Assembly (NCBI RefSeq): GCF_001411555.2
Contig: NC_049901.1
Location: 25,780,562-25,844,561, forward strand
DNA: 64,000 nt
Reading direction: 5' to 3'
Source of the DNA: Juglans regia
Lineage: Eukaryota; Streptophyta; Magnoliopsida; Fagales; Juglandaceae
The notes below the pieces were generated by a model. It was given only the letters and a program-made list of their open reading frames with translations. It made no database searches and had not been told where the DNA came from. The position numbers were made by a program, and so were the translations under genes. Shown piece after piece: positions 10,275 through 21,770 of this stretch (positions within the stretch are counted from its first letter, which is position 1; every line of letters begins with the position of its first letter).

Positions 10275-11270
10275 GACAAAAATGAACAAGTTGTAGTAGC
10301 AAAGGGGAAGACCGAACCACCAAAGGGAAAAGATTTGGGTGAGGCTGAAACCTCAAGAAAAAGAGAGAATGAGTTGAAAAACAATTGTGAGGCCGAGAGT
10401 TCAAAAAAAGAGGAGACTGAAAGAAAAACAGAGAGTGAAAAGAACAAAGAGAGTGAGAGGAAAAAAGAGAATGAGGCCGAAACATCAAAAGAAAGAGAGA
10501 GAAAAAAAGAAAATAGAGAGGTGGTTGAGAGTCAAGAAAAAAGAGTGGAGGCAGAAGAGGAAAAAGAAAGGGAGATTGTAGAGAGAAGTAGAAAGACAAA
10601 AGTGAGTTTTTATGCTAAGGCGAGTCTTAATCCTAACGAACTTGACGTATGTTTGCCTAGTATTGTTGTCTCTTTGTTGCAGGGATATGAGGTCGTGTTT
10701 CCAAGTGGTGCATTTTGTGGATTGCCACCTATTAGGGAGATAGAGCACTACATTGATTTTGTGCCAGGTGCGACAATTCCTACCCGACCTTTCTTTGAGG
10801 ATCATAAGTCATTGACACACTTAAGGGGACAAGGTATGTTGTTTTCTATAATGCGTGCTAAGCGGGAGGATTGTATTGAGACTTTTCTTCATGTATTCAA
10901 ATACACACAAGGTATGGAAACTTTTGTGGTTGATGCTTTAGCAAGAAGGTATGTACTTATCTTCATTTTAGATGCAAAATTGTTGAAACTTGAATATGAT
11001 AAGGAATTGCATGCTAATGATGATGACTTTGCTAGTGTGTATGGAACAAGTGAGAAAGTATCGTTTGGTAAGTTCTATAAACTAGATTGGTACTTGTTTA
11101 GAAAGAATAGATTTTGTGTGCCTACTAGTAGTTTGCATAAGTTGCTTGTGTGTGATGGACATGCTGGTTTGTTGGGTGACCTTAGTGTAAGGAAGACTTT
11201 TGTTGTGTTGTATGAACATTTTTCTGACTATCATTTGCCTTTCAATGACGTGTTGCATGGACGTTTGTAG
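10275..11270 (+). pseudogene. Lys/Glu linker, RT-less fusion and start of 15-residue repeats
   Basis: In frame with the gag above. It reads PPKGKDLGEAETSRKRENELKNN, a long Lys/Glu-rich stretch, KTKVSFYAKASLNPNELDVC, the pre-RT segment LPPIREIEHYIDFVPGATIPTRP, then directly the RNase H tail (HKSLTHLRGQG to VVDALARRYV), a segment SVYGTSEKVSFGKFYKLDWYLFRKNRFCVPTS, and the first 15-residue units. It stops at a TAG in LHGRL. Reverse transcriptase is absent. With one base change the gag-to-repeat frame of over 600 codons would be continuous, so it was probably translated as one polyprotein when the copy was young (inference). Confidence 0.8.
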
Positions 11271-11429
11271 AAGTGTCATTTTTCATTCATTGATGTGTTG
11301 CATGAACGTTTGTGGGAGTACCATTTGCCATTCATTGACGTATCACATGAACGTTTGTGGAAGCATCATTTGTCATTCATTAACGTGTTGCATGAGCATT
11401 TGTGGAAGTATTACTTGCCATTCATTGAG
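11208..11429 (+). repeat. 45-bp tandem repeat array (about five units)
   Basis: Units of the form TTGCATGAACGTTTGTGG... repeat every 45 bp and encode LHE(R/H)LW(E/K)YHLPFI(D/N)V. They match the fused integrase segments LDILHEH and CLPFIEF of the autonomous copy. Confidence 0.85.
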
Positions 11430-11937
11430 TTTGCATATAATTGGAGTGGTCATTTTGGTGTAAGGAAAGATTTAGCTTTGTTTCATGAATGTTTGTGGGA
11501 GTATCATTTCTCATTCATTGAATTGTTACATGGACGTTTCCGGGAGTATCATTTCCATTCATTGAGTTTGCATATTAGAGTGGTCATTTTGGTTCGAGGA
11601 AGACTTTAGATATGCTTCATGAACATTTGTGGGAGTATTGTTTACCATTCATTGAGTTTACATATAATTGCAGTGTTCATGCTACTACTAAATTTTCATC
11701 ATTTGAAATTGTCTATAGACCTAATTCATTTACTCCTTTAGATATAACACCTTTACCTGTGGATGACAAGAGTAGCTTGGATGGTCTTTTCCAAATTCTT
11801 GAACAAATTAATGAAATTGCATATCTAGTGGATCTTCCAGGTAACTATCTTGTTTCTACTATTTTCAATGTTACTAACCATTTTCCCTTTGATCCAGGTG
11901 GAGATTCGAGGTCGAATCCTTTTGAGGAGAGGGGGAA
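11271..11937 (+). pseudogene. 15-residue repeat array and integrase tail
   Basis: Continues the same frame through LHERLWEYHLPFIDV-type units, interrupted by AYNWSGHFGVRKDL (integrase zinc-binding region) and broken by a frame change near 11560-11610. The last part (from 11612) reads LHEHLWEYCLPFIEFTYNCSVHATTKFSSFEIVYR, FQILEQINEIAYLVDLPGNY and DPGGDSRSNPFEERGND, ending inside the 3' LTR at 12025. The final 14 bases are the purine-rich PPT. Confidence 0.8.
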
Positions 11938-12708
11938 TGATGGGAACCAAGATGGGCCTACTCTTAAAGATCATTTGCAACTTCCAGATGGGCCAAGAAG
12001 ATCAAGGAGACAATGCAAGGATTGATGCAATCCACTTGGGACGAGTTTAGCAAGAGCCCAACATTCAAGATGGGGCTTGAAGGATGAAGATCCAATTTTA
12101 ATTCATTTGATCAGCTACGGAAGAGGGCAACGACAAGACTTAAAGGCTTTGGACTCTTGAAGGGTTTCAACTTATTTAATTCAATTAAAGAACTTATTTT
12201 ATTAGTTTAGAATAATTGAGTTTATTATGGGAAGTACTTAAGGGGGCCTATGCAAGGGCATGTTGGGAAAGTTATTATTTTAATCAACTAGGGTTAGGGT
12301 TACTGTAGCGAGGTGCACTGTAGCCACGGCACTGTTCATCCAGGGGCACTTTTGGAAGATGGGGGTTTATTTTGGCTAGGGTTTCATTAGGTTTTCCTTT
12401 AAATACTCTATGTAGCCTCATTCTAATCAGATTATGAAGTTTATGAAATTTGATGAATTTATTCATTGTGAGTTGAGTTTTACTCCTCTTGTTCTTAATT
12501 GAACTTTTGAACTTATCAAAGGTAAATCACAACCTTTGTGGCGTTCCTCCTTTGTAATCTGGGTTCTTGAGACGGGTTCTTCAACGGGTCTAGATTTTAA
12601 TATAATCTAGGTTCTTGAAACGAGTTCTCATCGGGTCTAGGTTCTCCATCCATTGACTTGATTTTGGCTTTCTTGGAGAGTTTTCAAATTGAATGTGGGT
12701 TCATATCA
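11938..12708 (+). mobile_element. LTR (plus), 3' LTR of the 8584-11937 copy
   Basis: Starts TGATGGGAACC directly after the GAGGAGAGGGGGAA polypurine tract and ends GTTCATATCA at 12708. About 24 bp before the end (the usual CAAGGGA...CCCGCGG segment) is missing. It is followed not by host DNA but by integrase sequence of another copy. Confidence 0.85.
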
Positions 12709-13227
12709 AGAGTCATTCTAGTGTCATGAAAACTTTAGACATTTTGCATGAACGATTATGTTGGTCTAAGATGAAGAGATATGTCAATCGCATTTGTGGC
12801 AGGTGCATTACATGCAGAAAGGCCAAATTTAAGATTTTGCTACTGGGGTTGTATACACTCTTACCTATTCCTAGTGAGTCAAGTGGAGACATATATCTAT
12901 GGACTTTGTTTTGGGGCTGCCTAGGAAAGAAAGTAGTAGAGATTCTATTTTTATGGTTCTGGATGGATTTATAGAGTTTGCATATAATAGGACCAAGCAT
13001 ACTACCATTTTATATTCTCATTTTGAAATTGTTTATAGACTTAATCCATTTACTCATTTAGATTTAATGTCTTTATCTGTTGCCAACTCGAGTAGCTTCA
13101 ATGGATTTTCTCAAATTCTTGAAAAAATTAATGATAATGCATATGAAATTAATGATAATGTTACTAACATTTTTCCCTTTGATCCAGGTGGAGATTCGAG
13201 GTCGAATCCTTTTGAGGAGAGAGGGAA
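12709..13227 (+). pseudogene. Integrase fragment of another copy
   Basis: Begins inside the integrase zinc-binding region ([34 protein letters not shown]), passes the first catalytic-core motif region with a frame change ([12 protein letters not shown]), then jumps to [26 protein letters not shown] and on to FQ/SQILEKINDNAY and DPGGDSRSNPFEERGN. The middle of the DDE core is deleted. It ends at the PPT of the following LTR. Both frames near 12693-12974 and 12899-13240 are needed to read it. Confidence 0.8.
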
Positions 13228-13948
13228 TGATGGGAACTAAGGTGGGCCTAGTCTTAAAGATATGTTGCAAGTTCCAGATGAGCCAAATACAAGTTCAAGG
13301 GCTTAAACGATGAAGATTATGCTTTGATTAATTTCATAAGCTATAGAAAGGGCAACAACATGACTTATAGGCTTTGGGCACTTGAAGGCTTTCAACTTAT
13401 TTAATTAATTTCAAGGACCTATTTTATTTGCTTAGAATAATTGGGTTTATGCCTATGTAAGGGCATGTTGGGAAAGTTATTATTTTATTGAACTAGGGTT
13501 AGGGACTGTAGCCGAGTTACCTTAGCACCATACTGTAGCCGCGGCACTGTTCACTCAGGGGTATTTTTGGAAGATGGGGTTTTATTTTATCTAGGGTTTT
13601 AATTAGATTTTGCTTTAAATACTCTATGTAGCCTCATTCTAATCAGTTTATGAAGTTTATGAAATTTGATGAACTTATTCATTGTGAGTTTAGTTTTACT
13701 CCTCTTGTTCTTAATTGAACTTTCGAACTTATCAAAGGTAAATCACAACCTTTGTGGCGTTCCTCCTTTGTAATCTGGGTTCTTGAGACGGGTTCTTCAA
13801 CGGGTCTAGATTTTAATATAATCTAGGTTCTTGAAACGAGTTCTCATTGGGTCTAGGTTCTCCATCCATTGACTTGATTTTGGCTTTCTTGGGGTGTTTT
13901 CAAATTGACTGTGGGTTCAAGGGAATTCATTCCCACGGGTTCATATCA
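13228..13948 (+). mobile_element. LTR (plus), short subtype
   Basis: A 721-bp LTR from TGATGGGAACTAAGG to GGGTTCATATCA. It belongs to the subtype with CTTAAAGATATGTTGCAAG near its start and GGGGTATTTTTGG before the TATA-like region, also seen at 37582, 40562 and, in minus orientation, 46196, 51149, 55074 and 61438. Confidence 0.85.
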
Positions 13949-15377
13949 ATGAGAATGAGAAAAAAAAAATATTGAGGCCGAAATGTAGAAAGAGAGAAAA
14001 ATGAGAGAGACAAAAAAAGAGGGTGAGACTAAGACCTCAAGAAAAAGAGAGAATGAGTTGAAAAATAATTGTGAGGTCGGGAGTACAAAAAAAGAGAGTG
14101 AAAATGAAAAAGAGTGTGAAAGGGAAAAAAAAAGAAGTGAAAAAGAAAAAGAGAGTGGAAAGAAAAGAGAGAGTGAAGAAAGTGAGAGAAAAACAAAGAG
14201 AAAAGTGAGTTTTTATGATAAGGCGAGTCTTAATACTAACGAACTTGACGTATGCTTGCCTAGTATTGTTGTCTCTTTGTTGCAGGGATACGATGTCGTG
14301 TTTCCTACTAGTGTGCTTAGTGGATTGCCACCAATTAGGGAGATAGAGCACACATTGATTTTGTGACACGTGCGACAATTCCTAACCGACCTTTCTTGGA
14401 TAAAGTAAGTTGTTGACTAGAATGTGTGCTAAGCGGGAGGACTGTATCGAGACTTTTCCTCATGTATTCAAATGCACACAAGGTATGTCTTTGTCTTCAT
14501 TTTAGATGCAAAATTGTTGAGACTTAAATATGATAAGAATTGCATGCTAATAATAATGACTTTGCTAGTGTGTATGGAACATGTGAGAAAGCATCATTTG
14601 GTAAGTTCTATAAATTAGATTGGTATTTGTTTAGAAAGAATAGATTTTGTGTGCCTACTAGTTTTATGCGTAAGTTGCTTGTGTGTGATGGACATGGTGG
14701 TTTGTTGGGTAACCTTGGTGTAAGGAATACTTTTGTTGTGTTGCATGAATGTTTTTGAGAATATCATTTACTATTCAATGATGTGTTGCATGTATGTTTG
14801 TGGAAGTATCATTTTTCTTTCACTGATGTGTTGCATGAACATTTGTGGGAGTATCATTTGCCTTTTATTGAAGTGTTACATGAACGTTTGTGAAAGTATC
14901 ATTTGTCATTCATTAACATGTTGCATGAACCTTTTGTGGGAGTATTGCTTGCCATTCATTGAGTTTTCATATAATTGGAATGGTCATTTTGGTGTAAAAA
15001 AAGCTTTAGGTATGTTTCAGGAAAGTTTGTGGGAGTATCATTTGCCATACATTGACTTGTTGCATGAACGTTTGCGGGACTATCATTAGCGTTTCATTGA
15101 GTTTGCATATAATAAGAGTAGTCATTCTGATGTCAAGAAAAGTTTAGACACTTTGCATGAACAATTATGTTGGTCTAAGATGAAGAGAAATATGTCAATT
15201 GCATTTGTGACAGGTGCATTACATGCGGAAAGGCCAAATATAAGCTTTTGCCACATGGGTTGTATACACCCTTACCTGTTTCTAGTGAGTCATGGGTAGA
15301 CTTTGTTTTGGGGCTGCCTAGGAAAAAAAGGAGCAGAGATTCTATTTTTGTTGTTATGGATGGATTTATAGAGTTTG
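13949..15377 (+). pseudogene. Degenerate linker/RT-less fusion/repeat/integrase remnant
   Basis: Starts inside the Lys/Glu-rich linker (ETKTSRKRENELKNNC... at 14001-14366), reads KRKVSFYDKASLNTNELDVC and LPPIREIEH, then loses frame; a 30-40 bp deletion removes part of the RNase H tail. At 14540-14758 the segment SVYGTCEKASFGKFYKLDWYLFRKNRFCVPTSFMRKLLVCDGH is intact, followed by 15-residue units in broken frame (14740-15090) and an integrase piece ending ...VMDGFIEFV, where a minus LTR interrupts at 15378. The usual leader and gag are absent. Confidence 0.75.
14745..15090 (+). repeat. 45-bp repeat array, decayed
   Basis: Six to seven 45-bp units (GCATGAACGTTTGTGG-like) with frame-breaking indels, including CCTTTTGTGGG with an extra T near 14935. 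Confidence 0.75.
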
Positions 15378-16119
15378 TGATATGAACCCGCGGGAAAGGA
15401 ATCCCTTGAACCGACAGTCAATTTGAAAACACCCGAAGAAAGCCCAAATCAAATCAATAGATGGAGAACCTAGACCCGATGAGAACTCGTTTCAAGAACC
15501 TAGATTATATTAAAATCTAGACCCGTTGAAGAACCCGTCTCAAGAACCCAGATTACAAAGAATGAATGCCATAAAGGTTGTGATTTACCATTGATAAGTT
15601 CAAAAGTTTAATTAAGAACAAGAGGAGTAAAACTCAACCCACAATGAATAAATTCATCAAATTTCATAAATTGATTAGATTGAGGCTACATAGAGCATTT
15701 AAAGCAAAACCTAATGAAACCCTAGCCAAAATAAAACTCCATCCTCCAAAAGTGCCCCTGGATGAACAGTGCTGCTGCTACAGTAACCCTAACCCTAATT
15801 CAATAAAATAATAACTTTCCCAACTTACCCTTGCATAGGCCCCCTTAGGTGCTTCCCATAATAAACTTAATTATTCTAAACTAATAAAATAAGTTCTTTA
15901 AATGAATTAAATAAGTTGAAACCCTTCAAGAGCCCAAAGCCTTTAAGTCTTATCGTTGCCCTCTTCCGTAGCTGATCAAATGAATTAAAACTGGATTTTC
16001 ATCCTTCAAGCCCCCATCTTGAATGTTGGGCTCTTGCTAAACTTGTCCCATGTGGATTGCATCAATCCTTGTATTGTCTCATTGATCTTCTTGGCCCATC
16101 TGGAAGTTGCAAATGATCT
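15378..16119 (-). mobile_element. Minus LTR, outer end lost at an inverted junction
   Basis: Starts TGATATGAACCCGCGGG within the integrase fragment. It runs as far as GCAAATGATCTT and then switches to plus-oriented LTR sequence. The last roughly 40 bp (to GGTTCCCATCA) are missing. Confidence 0.8.
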
Positions 16120-16547
16120 TTGGAAGATGGAGCATCATACAGTAGCCGCGACATTGTTCACTCAGGGGTATTTTTGGAAGATGGAGCATTATTTTGGCTA
16201 GGGTTTTAATTAGGTTTTAGTTTAAATACACTTTGTTGTCTCATGTCAAGAAATTTATGAAATTTGATGAATTTATTCATTGTGAGTTGAGTTTTACTGC
16301 TCTTGTTCTTAATTGAATTTTTGAATTTATCAAAGGTAAATCACAACCTTTGTGGCGTTCCTCCTTTGTAATCTGGGTTCTTGGGACGGGTTTTTCAACG
16401 GGTCTAGATTTTAATATAATCTAGATTCTTGGAACTGGTTCTCATCGGGTCTATATTCTCCATCCATTGACTTAATTTTTGGCTTTCTTGGGGAGTTTTC
16501 AAATTGATTGTGGGTTTAAGGGATTCTATTCCCGCGGGTTCATATCA
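16120..16547 (+). mobile_element. Plus LTR fragment in inverted junction with the previous LTR
   Basis: Starts in mid-LTR (TGGAAGATGGAGCATCATACAG...) and ends CGGGTTCATATCA at 16547. Within it the word TTTTTGGAAGATGG is repeated, which may mark the junction. Confidence 0.75.
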
Positions 16548-17757
16548 CCAACACTTGGAAACAATGTTTAAATTTCTAGCTAAGATCAAAAGGAAGAAAA
16601 ATTACAAATTTCGTAGCCTTCCATGCACTCTACACTTCCTTACAGAAGAACACTAAAAAACTCACCAAAACTCACTCGGTTTGCACTCTTTTGATCTCTA
16701 AGACGGGGGAAATGCTCTCAAGGCTCAAGATGATGCTTGCAGCTACAGTGTGGGTGAAACGAGAAGGGGAGGGAAGTATTTATAGGTGACCAAGAGTTTA
16801 GGGAAGTTGGCTTGGGTGCTTGTTGATTGGGTGAAGTGGGAGGTGTTGAAATCTGGAAAATTTCCAGATTTGCTTGCACGAGCTTAGGTCACTTGTACAA
16901 AATGAAATAGTGCCCTAAAGCAACATCATTTCCTTTCCACGGTAGCTGCAAGGGTCTTGTAGATGACTTCAGATCGTGGGGCATCATTTGGACGGCAGAA
17001 GATCCCTCAAACCACCCTCGAAAACAGGTAGATGAAGGTGGTTTTGTGGTTGCAGAAAATCAGTTCGGTTTTGGATCTTTTTGGGCCATAAAAATTAGTC
17101 AAAGTCCCTAATGATGGCCATGGGACTTCTTGGTGATTGAAACCATGGCAGGAGGCTGGTTCAAATTCAATCCAAATGGTTCCTACACAAACTAGACCAA
17201 AGTGCACCTGGTTTGGTTCTTTGAGTTGGTTGATACAACGAATTTCGTCCAAGGCTCAAATTGAGTTTTGGAGGGTTTCATAAGGTGTTTAAGGATCGTA
17301 TTATCCTTGATGATAAACTACAAAAATGTTGGGCCCAAGGGCAAAACAGTCCAAGCATTACGAAGGGAAATGCACAAAACTGATTGAAGCATGGTTTGGC
17401 CTTGTTATGTCATTTTTCTTAATGACATGTGGAATGGTTCAGCTAGGGTATTAACATGGTCTAATTATGGTTTAAGGGAATATTAATTCAGAAAAAAATT
17501 GAATTAAAATGTTTAAAAAAAGATTAAGCATGATTACGTTCCAAAGCATAGCTTAAAGTGCACTAACCTCACGTATGATGGTTAATGGCCTTAGCCAATT
17601 TTCAAAACTTAATTTAGGTACTTTCAATGTTATTTGGGCTTAAGGAAACCAATGGTATGGTGTATTGGGCCTTTGGTCTTTGAATGATAAAATGAGTCCA
17701 AACATGGTTTTGGGCCATATGAAGTTGAATGGACAAAAAGCCTTATGCCTTCCTATA
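16548..17757 (-). other. 1.2-kb segment without family sequence; TATA-like promoter on the minus strand
   Basis: No similarity to the main family and no convincing ORF. On the minus strand it contains CCTATAAATACTTCCC (16773-16786 on the plus strand reads the complement), followed by sequence of a 5' leader kind. It may be the promoter half of an LTR of another retroelement or ancestral host DNA. I cannot identify it. Confidence 0.4.
16775..16786 (-). promoter_or_regulatory. Putative TATA box, minus strand
   Basis: Minus strand reads CCTATAAATACT, a textbook plant TATA element, in the unassigned segment. Confidence 0.45.
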
Positions 17758-18508
17758 TGATATGAACCTGCGGGAGTGAAACCCCTTGAACCCATAATCA
17801 ATTTAAAAACTCTCCAAGAAAGCCAAAATCAAGTCAAGGAATGGAGAACCTAGACCCGATGAGAACCCGTTTCAAGAACCTAGATTATATTAAAATCTAG
17901 ACCCGTCTCAAGAACCCAGATTACAAATGAAGAACGCCACAAAGGTTGTGATTTACCTTTGATAAGTTCAAAAGTTCAATTAAGAACAAGAGGAGATAAA
18001 CTCAACTCACAATCAACAATTGCACCAAATTTCATAAACTGATTAGAATGAGGCTACATAGAGTATTTAAAACAAAACCTAATGAAATCCTAGCCAAAAT
18101 AAACCCCCATCTTCCAAAAGTGCCCCTGGATGAACAGTGCCACGCTACAATAACCCTAACCCTAGTTCAATAAAAATAATAATTTTTTCAACATGCCCTT
18201 GCATAGAGGCCCCCTTAAGTGCTTCCCATAATAAACTCAATTATTCTAAACTAATAAAATAAGTTCTTTAAATGAATTAAATAAGTTGAAACCCTAATGT
18301 CTTTAAGTCTTGTCGTTGCCCTCTTCCGTAGCTGATCAAATGAATTAAAACTGGATCTTCATCTCTCAAGCCCCATCTTGAATGTTGGGCTCTTGCTAAA
18401 CTTGTCTCAATTGGATTGCATCAATCCTTGCATTGTCTCCTTGATCTTCTTGGCCATCTGGAAGTTGCAAATGATTTGTAAGACTAGGCCCATCTTGGTT
18501 CCCATCAT
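17758..18508 (-). mobile_element. LTR (minus), 3' LTR of the copy at 18509-20034
   Basis: Runs from TGATATGAACCTGCGGG to GGTTCCCATCA, and is followed by the minus-strand PPT complement TTCCCCCTCTCCTC. Preceded by CTATA; no matching duplication was found on the far side. Confidence 0.85.
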
Positions 18509-20034
18509 TCCCCCTCTCCTCAAAAGGATTCGACCTCGAATCTCCACCTGGATCAAAGGGAAAATGGTTAGTAACATTGAAAATAGTAGAAACAAGATAG
18601 TTACCTGGAAGATCCATTAGATATGCATTTTCATTAATTTGTTCAAGAATTTGGAAAAGACCATCAAAGCTACTCCTGTCATCAACATGTAAAGGTGTTA
18701 AATCTAAATTTTCAAATGGTGAAAATTTAGTAGTAGCATGAACACTCCAATAATACGTAAACTCAATGAATGGTAAACAATACTCCTACAAATGCTCATG
18801 AAGCACATCGAAAGTCTTCCTCGAACCAAAATGACCACTCCAATATGCAAACTCAATGAATGGCAAATGATATACTCCCGAAAATGTCCATGTAACAATT
18901 CCATGAATGGCAAATGATACTCCCGCAAATGTTCATAAAACCAACCTAAATCTTTCCGTACACTAAAATGACCACTCCAATTATATGCGAACTCAATGAA
19001 TGGCAAGTATTACTTCCACAAATGTTCATGCAACACGTTAATGAATGACAAATGATGCTTCCACAAACGTTCAAGTGATACGTCAATGAATGGCAAGTAA
19101 TACTTCCACAAATGTTCATGCAACACATCAATGAATGAAAAATGATACTTCCACAAACGTCCATGCAACACGTCATTGAATGGCAAATAATATTCCCAAA
19201 AATGTTCATGCAACACAACAAAAGTCTTCCTTACACCAAGGTTACCCAACAAACCACCATGTCCATCACACACAAGCAACTTACGCATAAAACTAGTTGG
19301 CACACAAAATCTATTCTTTCTAAACAAGTACCAATTTAGTTTATAGAACTTACCAAATGATGCTTTCTGACATATTCCATACACACTAGCAAAGTCATCA
19401 TCATCAGCATGCAATTCCTTATCATATTCAAGTCTCAACAATTTTGCATCTAAAACGAAGACAAGGACATACCTTCTTACTAAAACATCAACGACAAAAT
19501 CTTTCATACCTTGCGTGTATTTGAATGCATGAGGAAAAGTCTCAATACAATCCTCCCGCTTAGCACACATTATAGTCAACAACTTACCTTGTCCCTTTAA
19601 GTGTGTCAAGGACTCATGTTCTTCCAAGAACGGTCGGTTAGGAGTTGTTGCACTTGACACAAAATCAATGTAGTGCTTTATCTCCCTAATAGGTGGGAGT
19701 CCACAAAATACACCACTAGGAAACAGGACCTCATATCCCTGCAACAAAGAGACAACAACACTAGGCAAAGAGTCGTTAAATTCGTTAGCATAAAAGCTTG
19801 CCTTAGCATAAAAACTCACTTTTGTCTTTTTATTTCTCTCTACAAGCTCTCTTTTTTTTTTTCTCTTGTGGCTCCACTCTTTGTTCTTGACTCTCAACCA
19901 CCTCTCTATTTTCTTTTTCTCTCTCTGTTTCTTTTGATGTTTCGGCCTCATTCTCTTTTTTCCTCTCACTGTCTTTGTTCTTTTCACTCTCTGTTTTTCT
20001 TTCAGTCTCCTCTTTTCTTTCAGTCTCGGCCTCA
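18509..20034 (-). pseudogene. Non-autonomous pol remnant with repeat array
   Basis: On the minus strand the frame from 20053 to 19010 is open for 347 codons: Lys/Glu-rich linker, KTKVSFYAKASFYANEFNDSLPSVVVSLLQ, pre-RT LPPIREIKHYIDFVSSATTPNRP joined to the RNase H tail HESLTHLKGQGKLL, VVDVLVRRYV, SVYGICQKASFGKFYKLNWYLFRKNRFCVPTS, then about five 15-residue units (LHEHFWEYYLPFNDV to LHEHLWK). The frame then shifts; EFAYNWSGHFSVRKDL and the integrase tail (DLPGNYLVSTIFNVTNHFPFDPGGDSRSNPFEERGND) are read in other frames down to the LTR. No gag and no leader: the linker is joined to LTR sequence at about 20035 through the shared word CTCACAAT. Confidence 0.85.
19010..19225 (-). repeat. 45-bp tandem repeat array, minus strand
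   Basis: About five units encoding LHEHFWEYYLPFNDV, LHGRLWKYHFSFIDV, LHEHLWKYYLPFIDV, SLERLWKHHLSFINV and a partial unit. Confidence 0.85.
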
Positions 20035-20553
20035 CAATGAATAAATTCATCAAATTTCATAAATTTCATAAACTGATTAGAATGAGGCTACATAGAGTAT
20101 TTAAAGCAAAACCTAATGAAACCCTAGCCAAAATAAACCCCCATCTTCCAAAAGTGCCCCTGGATGAACAGTGCCGCGCTACAGTAACTCGGCTACAGTA
20201 ACCCTAACCCTAGTTCAATAAAATAATAATTTTCCCAACATGCCCTTGCATAGGCCCCCTTAAGTGCTTCCCATTATAAACTAAATTATTCTAAACTAAT
20301 AAAATAAGTTCTTTAAATGAATTAAATAAGTTGAAACCCTTCAAGAGCCCAAAACCGTTAAGTCTTGTCGTTGCCGTCTTCCGTAGCTGATCAAATGAAT
20401 TAAAACTGGATCTTCATCCTTCAACCCTACCTTGAATGTTGGGTTCTTGCTAAACTTGTCTCAATTGGATTGCATCAATCCTTGCATTGTCTCCTTGGCC
20501 CATCTGGATGTTGCAAATGATCTTTAAGACTAGGTCCATCTTGGTTTCCATCA
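20035..20553 (-). mobile_element. Minus LTR fragment replacing the 5' part of the previous copy
   Basis: Starts in mid-LTR (CACAATGAATAAATTCATC) and ends GGTTTCCATCA. The linker-to-LTR junction shares CTCACAAT, so gag, leader and part of the LTR were deleted by short-homology recombination (inference). Confidence 0.8.
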
Positions 20554-21215
20554 CTAGGTTATATTAAAATCTAGAGCCGTTGAAGAACTCGTCTCAAGAA
20601 CCCAAATTACAAAGGAGAAACGCCACAAAGGTTGTGATTTACCTTTGATAAGTTCAAAAGTTCAATTATGAACAGGAAGGAGTAAAACTCAACTCACAAT
20701 GAACAAATTCATCAAATTTCATAAACTGATTACAATGAGGCTACATAGAGTATTTAAAGCAAAACCTAATGAAACACTAGTCAAAATAAACCCTCATCTT
20801 CCAAAAGTGCCCTTGGATGAACAGTGCCGTGCTATAGTAACTCGGCTACAGTAACCCTAACCCTAGTTCAATAAAATAATTATTTTCCCAACATGCCCTT
20901 GCATAGGCCCCCTAAGTGCTTCCCATAATAAACTCAATTATTCTAAACTAATAACATAAGTTCTTTAAATGAATTAAATAAGTTGAAATCCTTCAAGAGC
21001 TCAAAGCCTTTAAGTCTTGTCGTTGCCCTCTTCCGTAGCGGATCAAATAAATTAAAACTGGATTTTCATCCTTCAAGCCCCATCTTGAATGTTGGGCTCT
21101 TGCTAAACTTGTCCCAAGTGGATTGCATCAATCCTTACATTGTCTCCTGAATCTTCTTGGCCCATCTGGAAGTTGCAAATGATCTTTAAGACTAGGCCCA
21201 TCCTGGTTCCCATCA
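20554..21215 (-). mobile_element. Second minus LTR fragment in tandem
   Basis: Begins at the CTAGGTTATATTAAAATCTAG hairpin region and ends GGTTCCCATCA. Its 5' approximately 125 bp are missing. Directly abuts the previous LTR. Confidence 0.8.
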
Positions 21216-21770
21216 TTAGGTTTACTTGCCTTCTTATCCGTGCCCTTATCTCATTTTAATTACATGCTTTAGGTAGAATGTTTAGATGCTTGTCATATTG
21301 TAATTTGATCTTTTCTTTTTAGCTTGCATCTTATTGTGTTGCTTCCGACTTCCTGTGGATCGACACCCTGAACTATACTAGGTGGCGTACTAGTTTAGGA
21401 GTAATAATGAGGTGTCATCTTCTAATTCTGGGTGGGGAATGGTAGTTAAAACTACCGTAATGAGATCTTGAGAAATCTCCACAAACAAACACGCAACATA
21501 CAATAGTTAACACAAGTATACAAGAGGTATATCATGAATTACATACATGGACATGTACTTGACATATGGCTTGACCAAAACTTAACTTATACGCTAGACC
21601 ATTTTCAAAAGACTTGTAACAGAGACATTAACATATTCAGAAAACATCTTTAACATTCTTGTTTTACGTTGATCTTAATTAGAATTTGCCTTATGAGAGA
21701 ATATCATGAGAATTGCATCAAGTGATCTATAACATATGAGGTCTTATTCTGCTTCAAAGGGTGGACACAT
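21216..21770 (-). mobile_element. Pieces of unrelated retroelement LTRs
   Basis: 21216-21420 contains a CTTCCTGTGGATCGAC word of the kind found near plant gypsy LTR borders. From about 21430 the minus strand matches the block at 1741-1790 (direct/inverted ATCTCA and ACTATCATTCCCC motifs), so this is a minus-oriented copy of the LTR family at 1-2209 and 53388-55026. No coding sequence. Confidence 0.5.
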
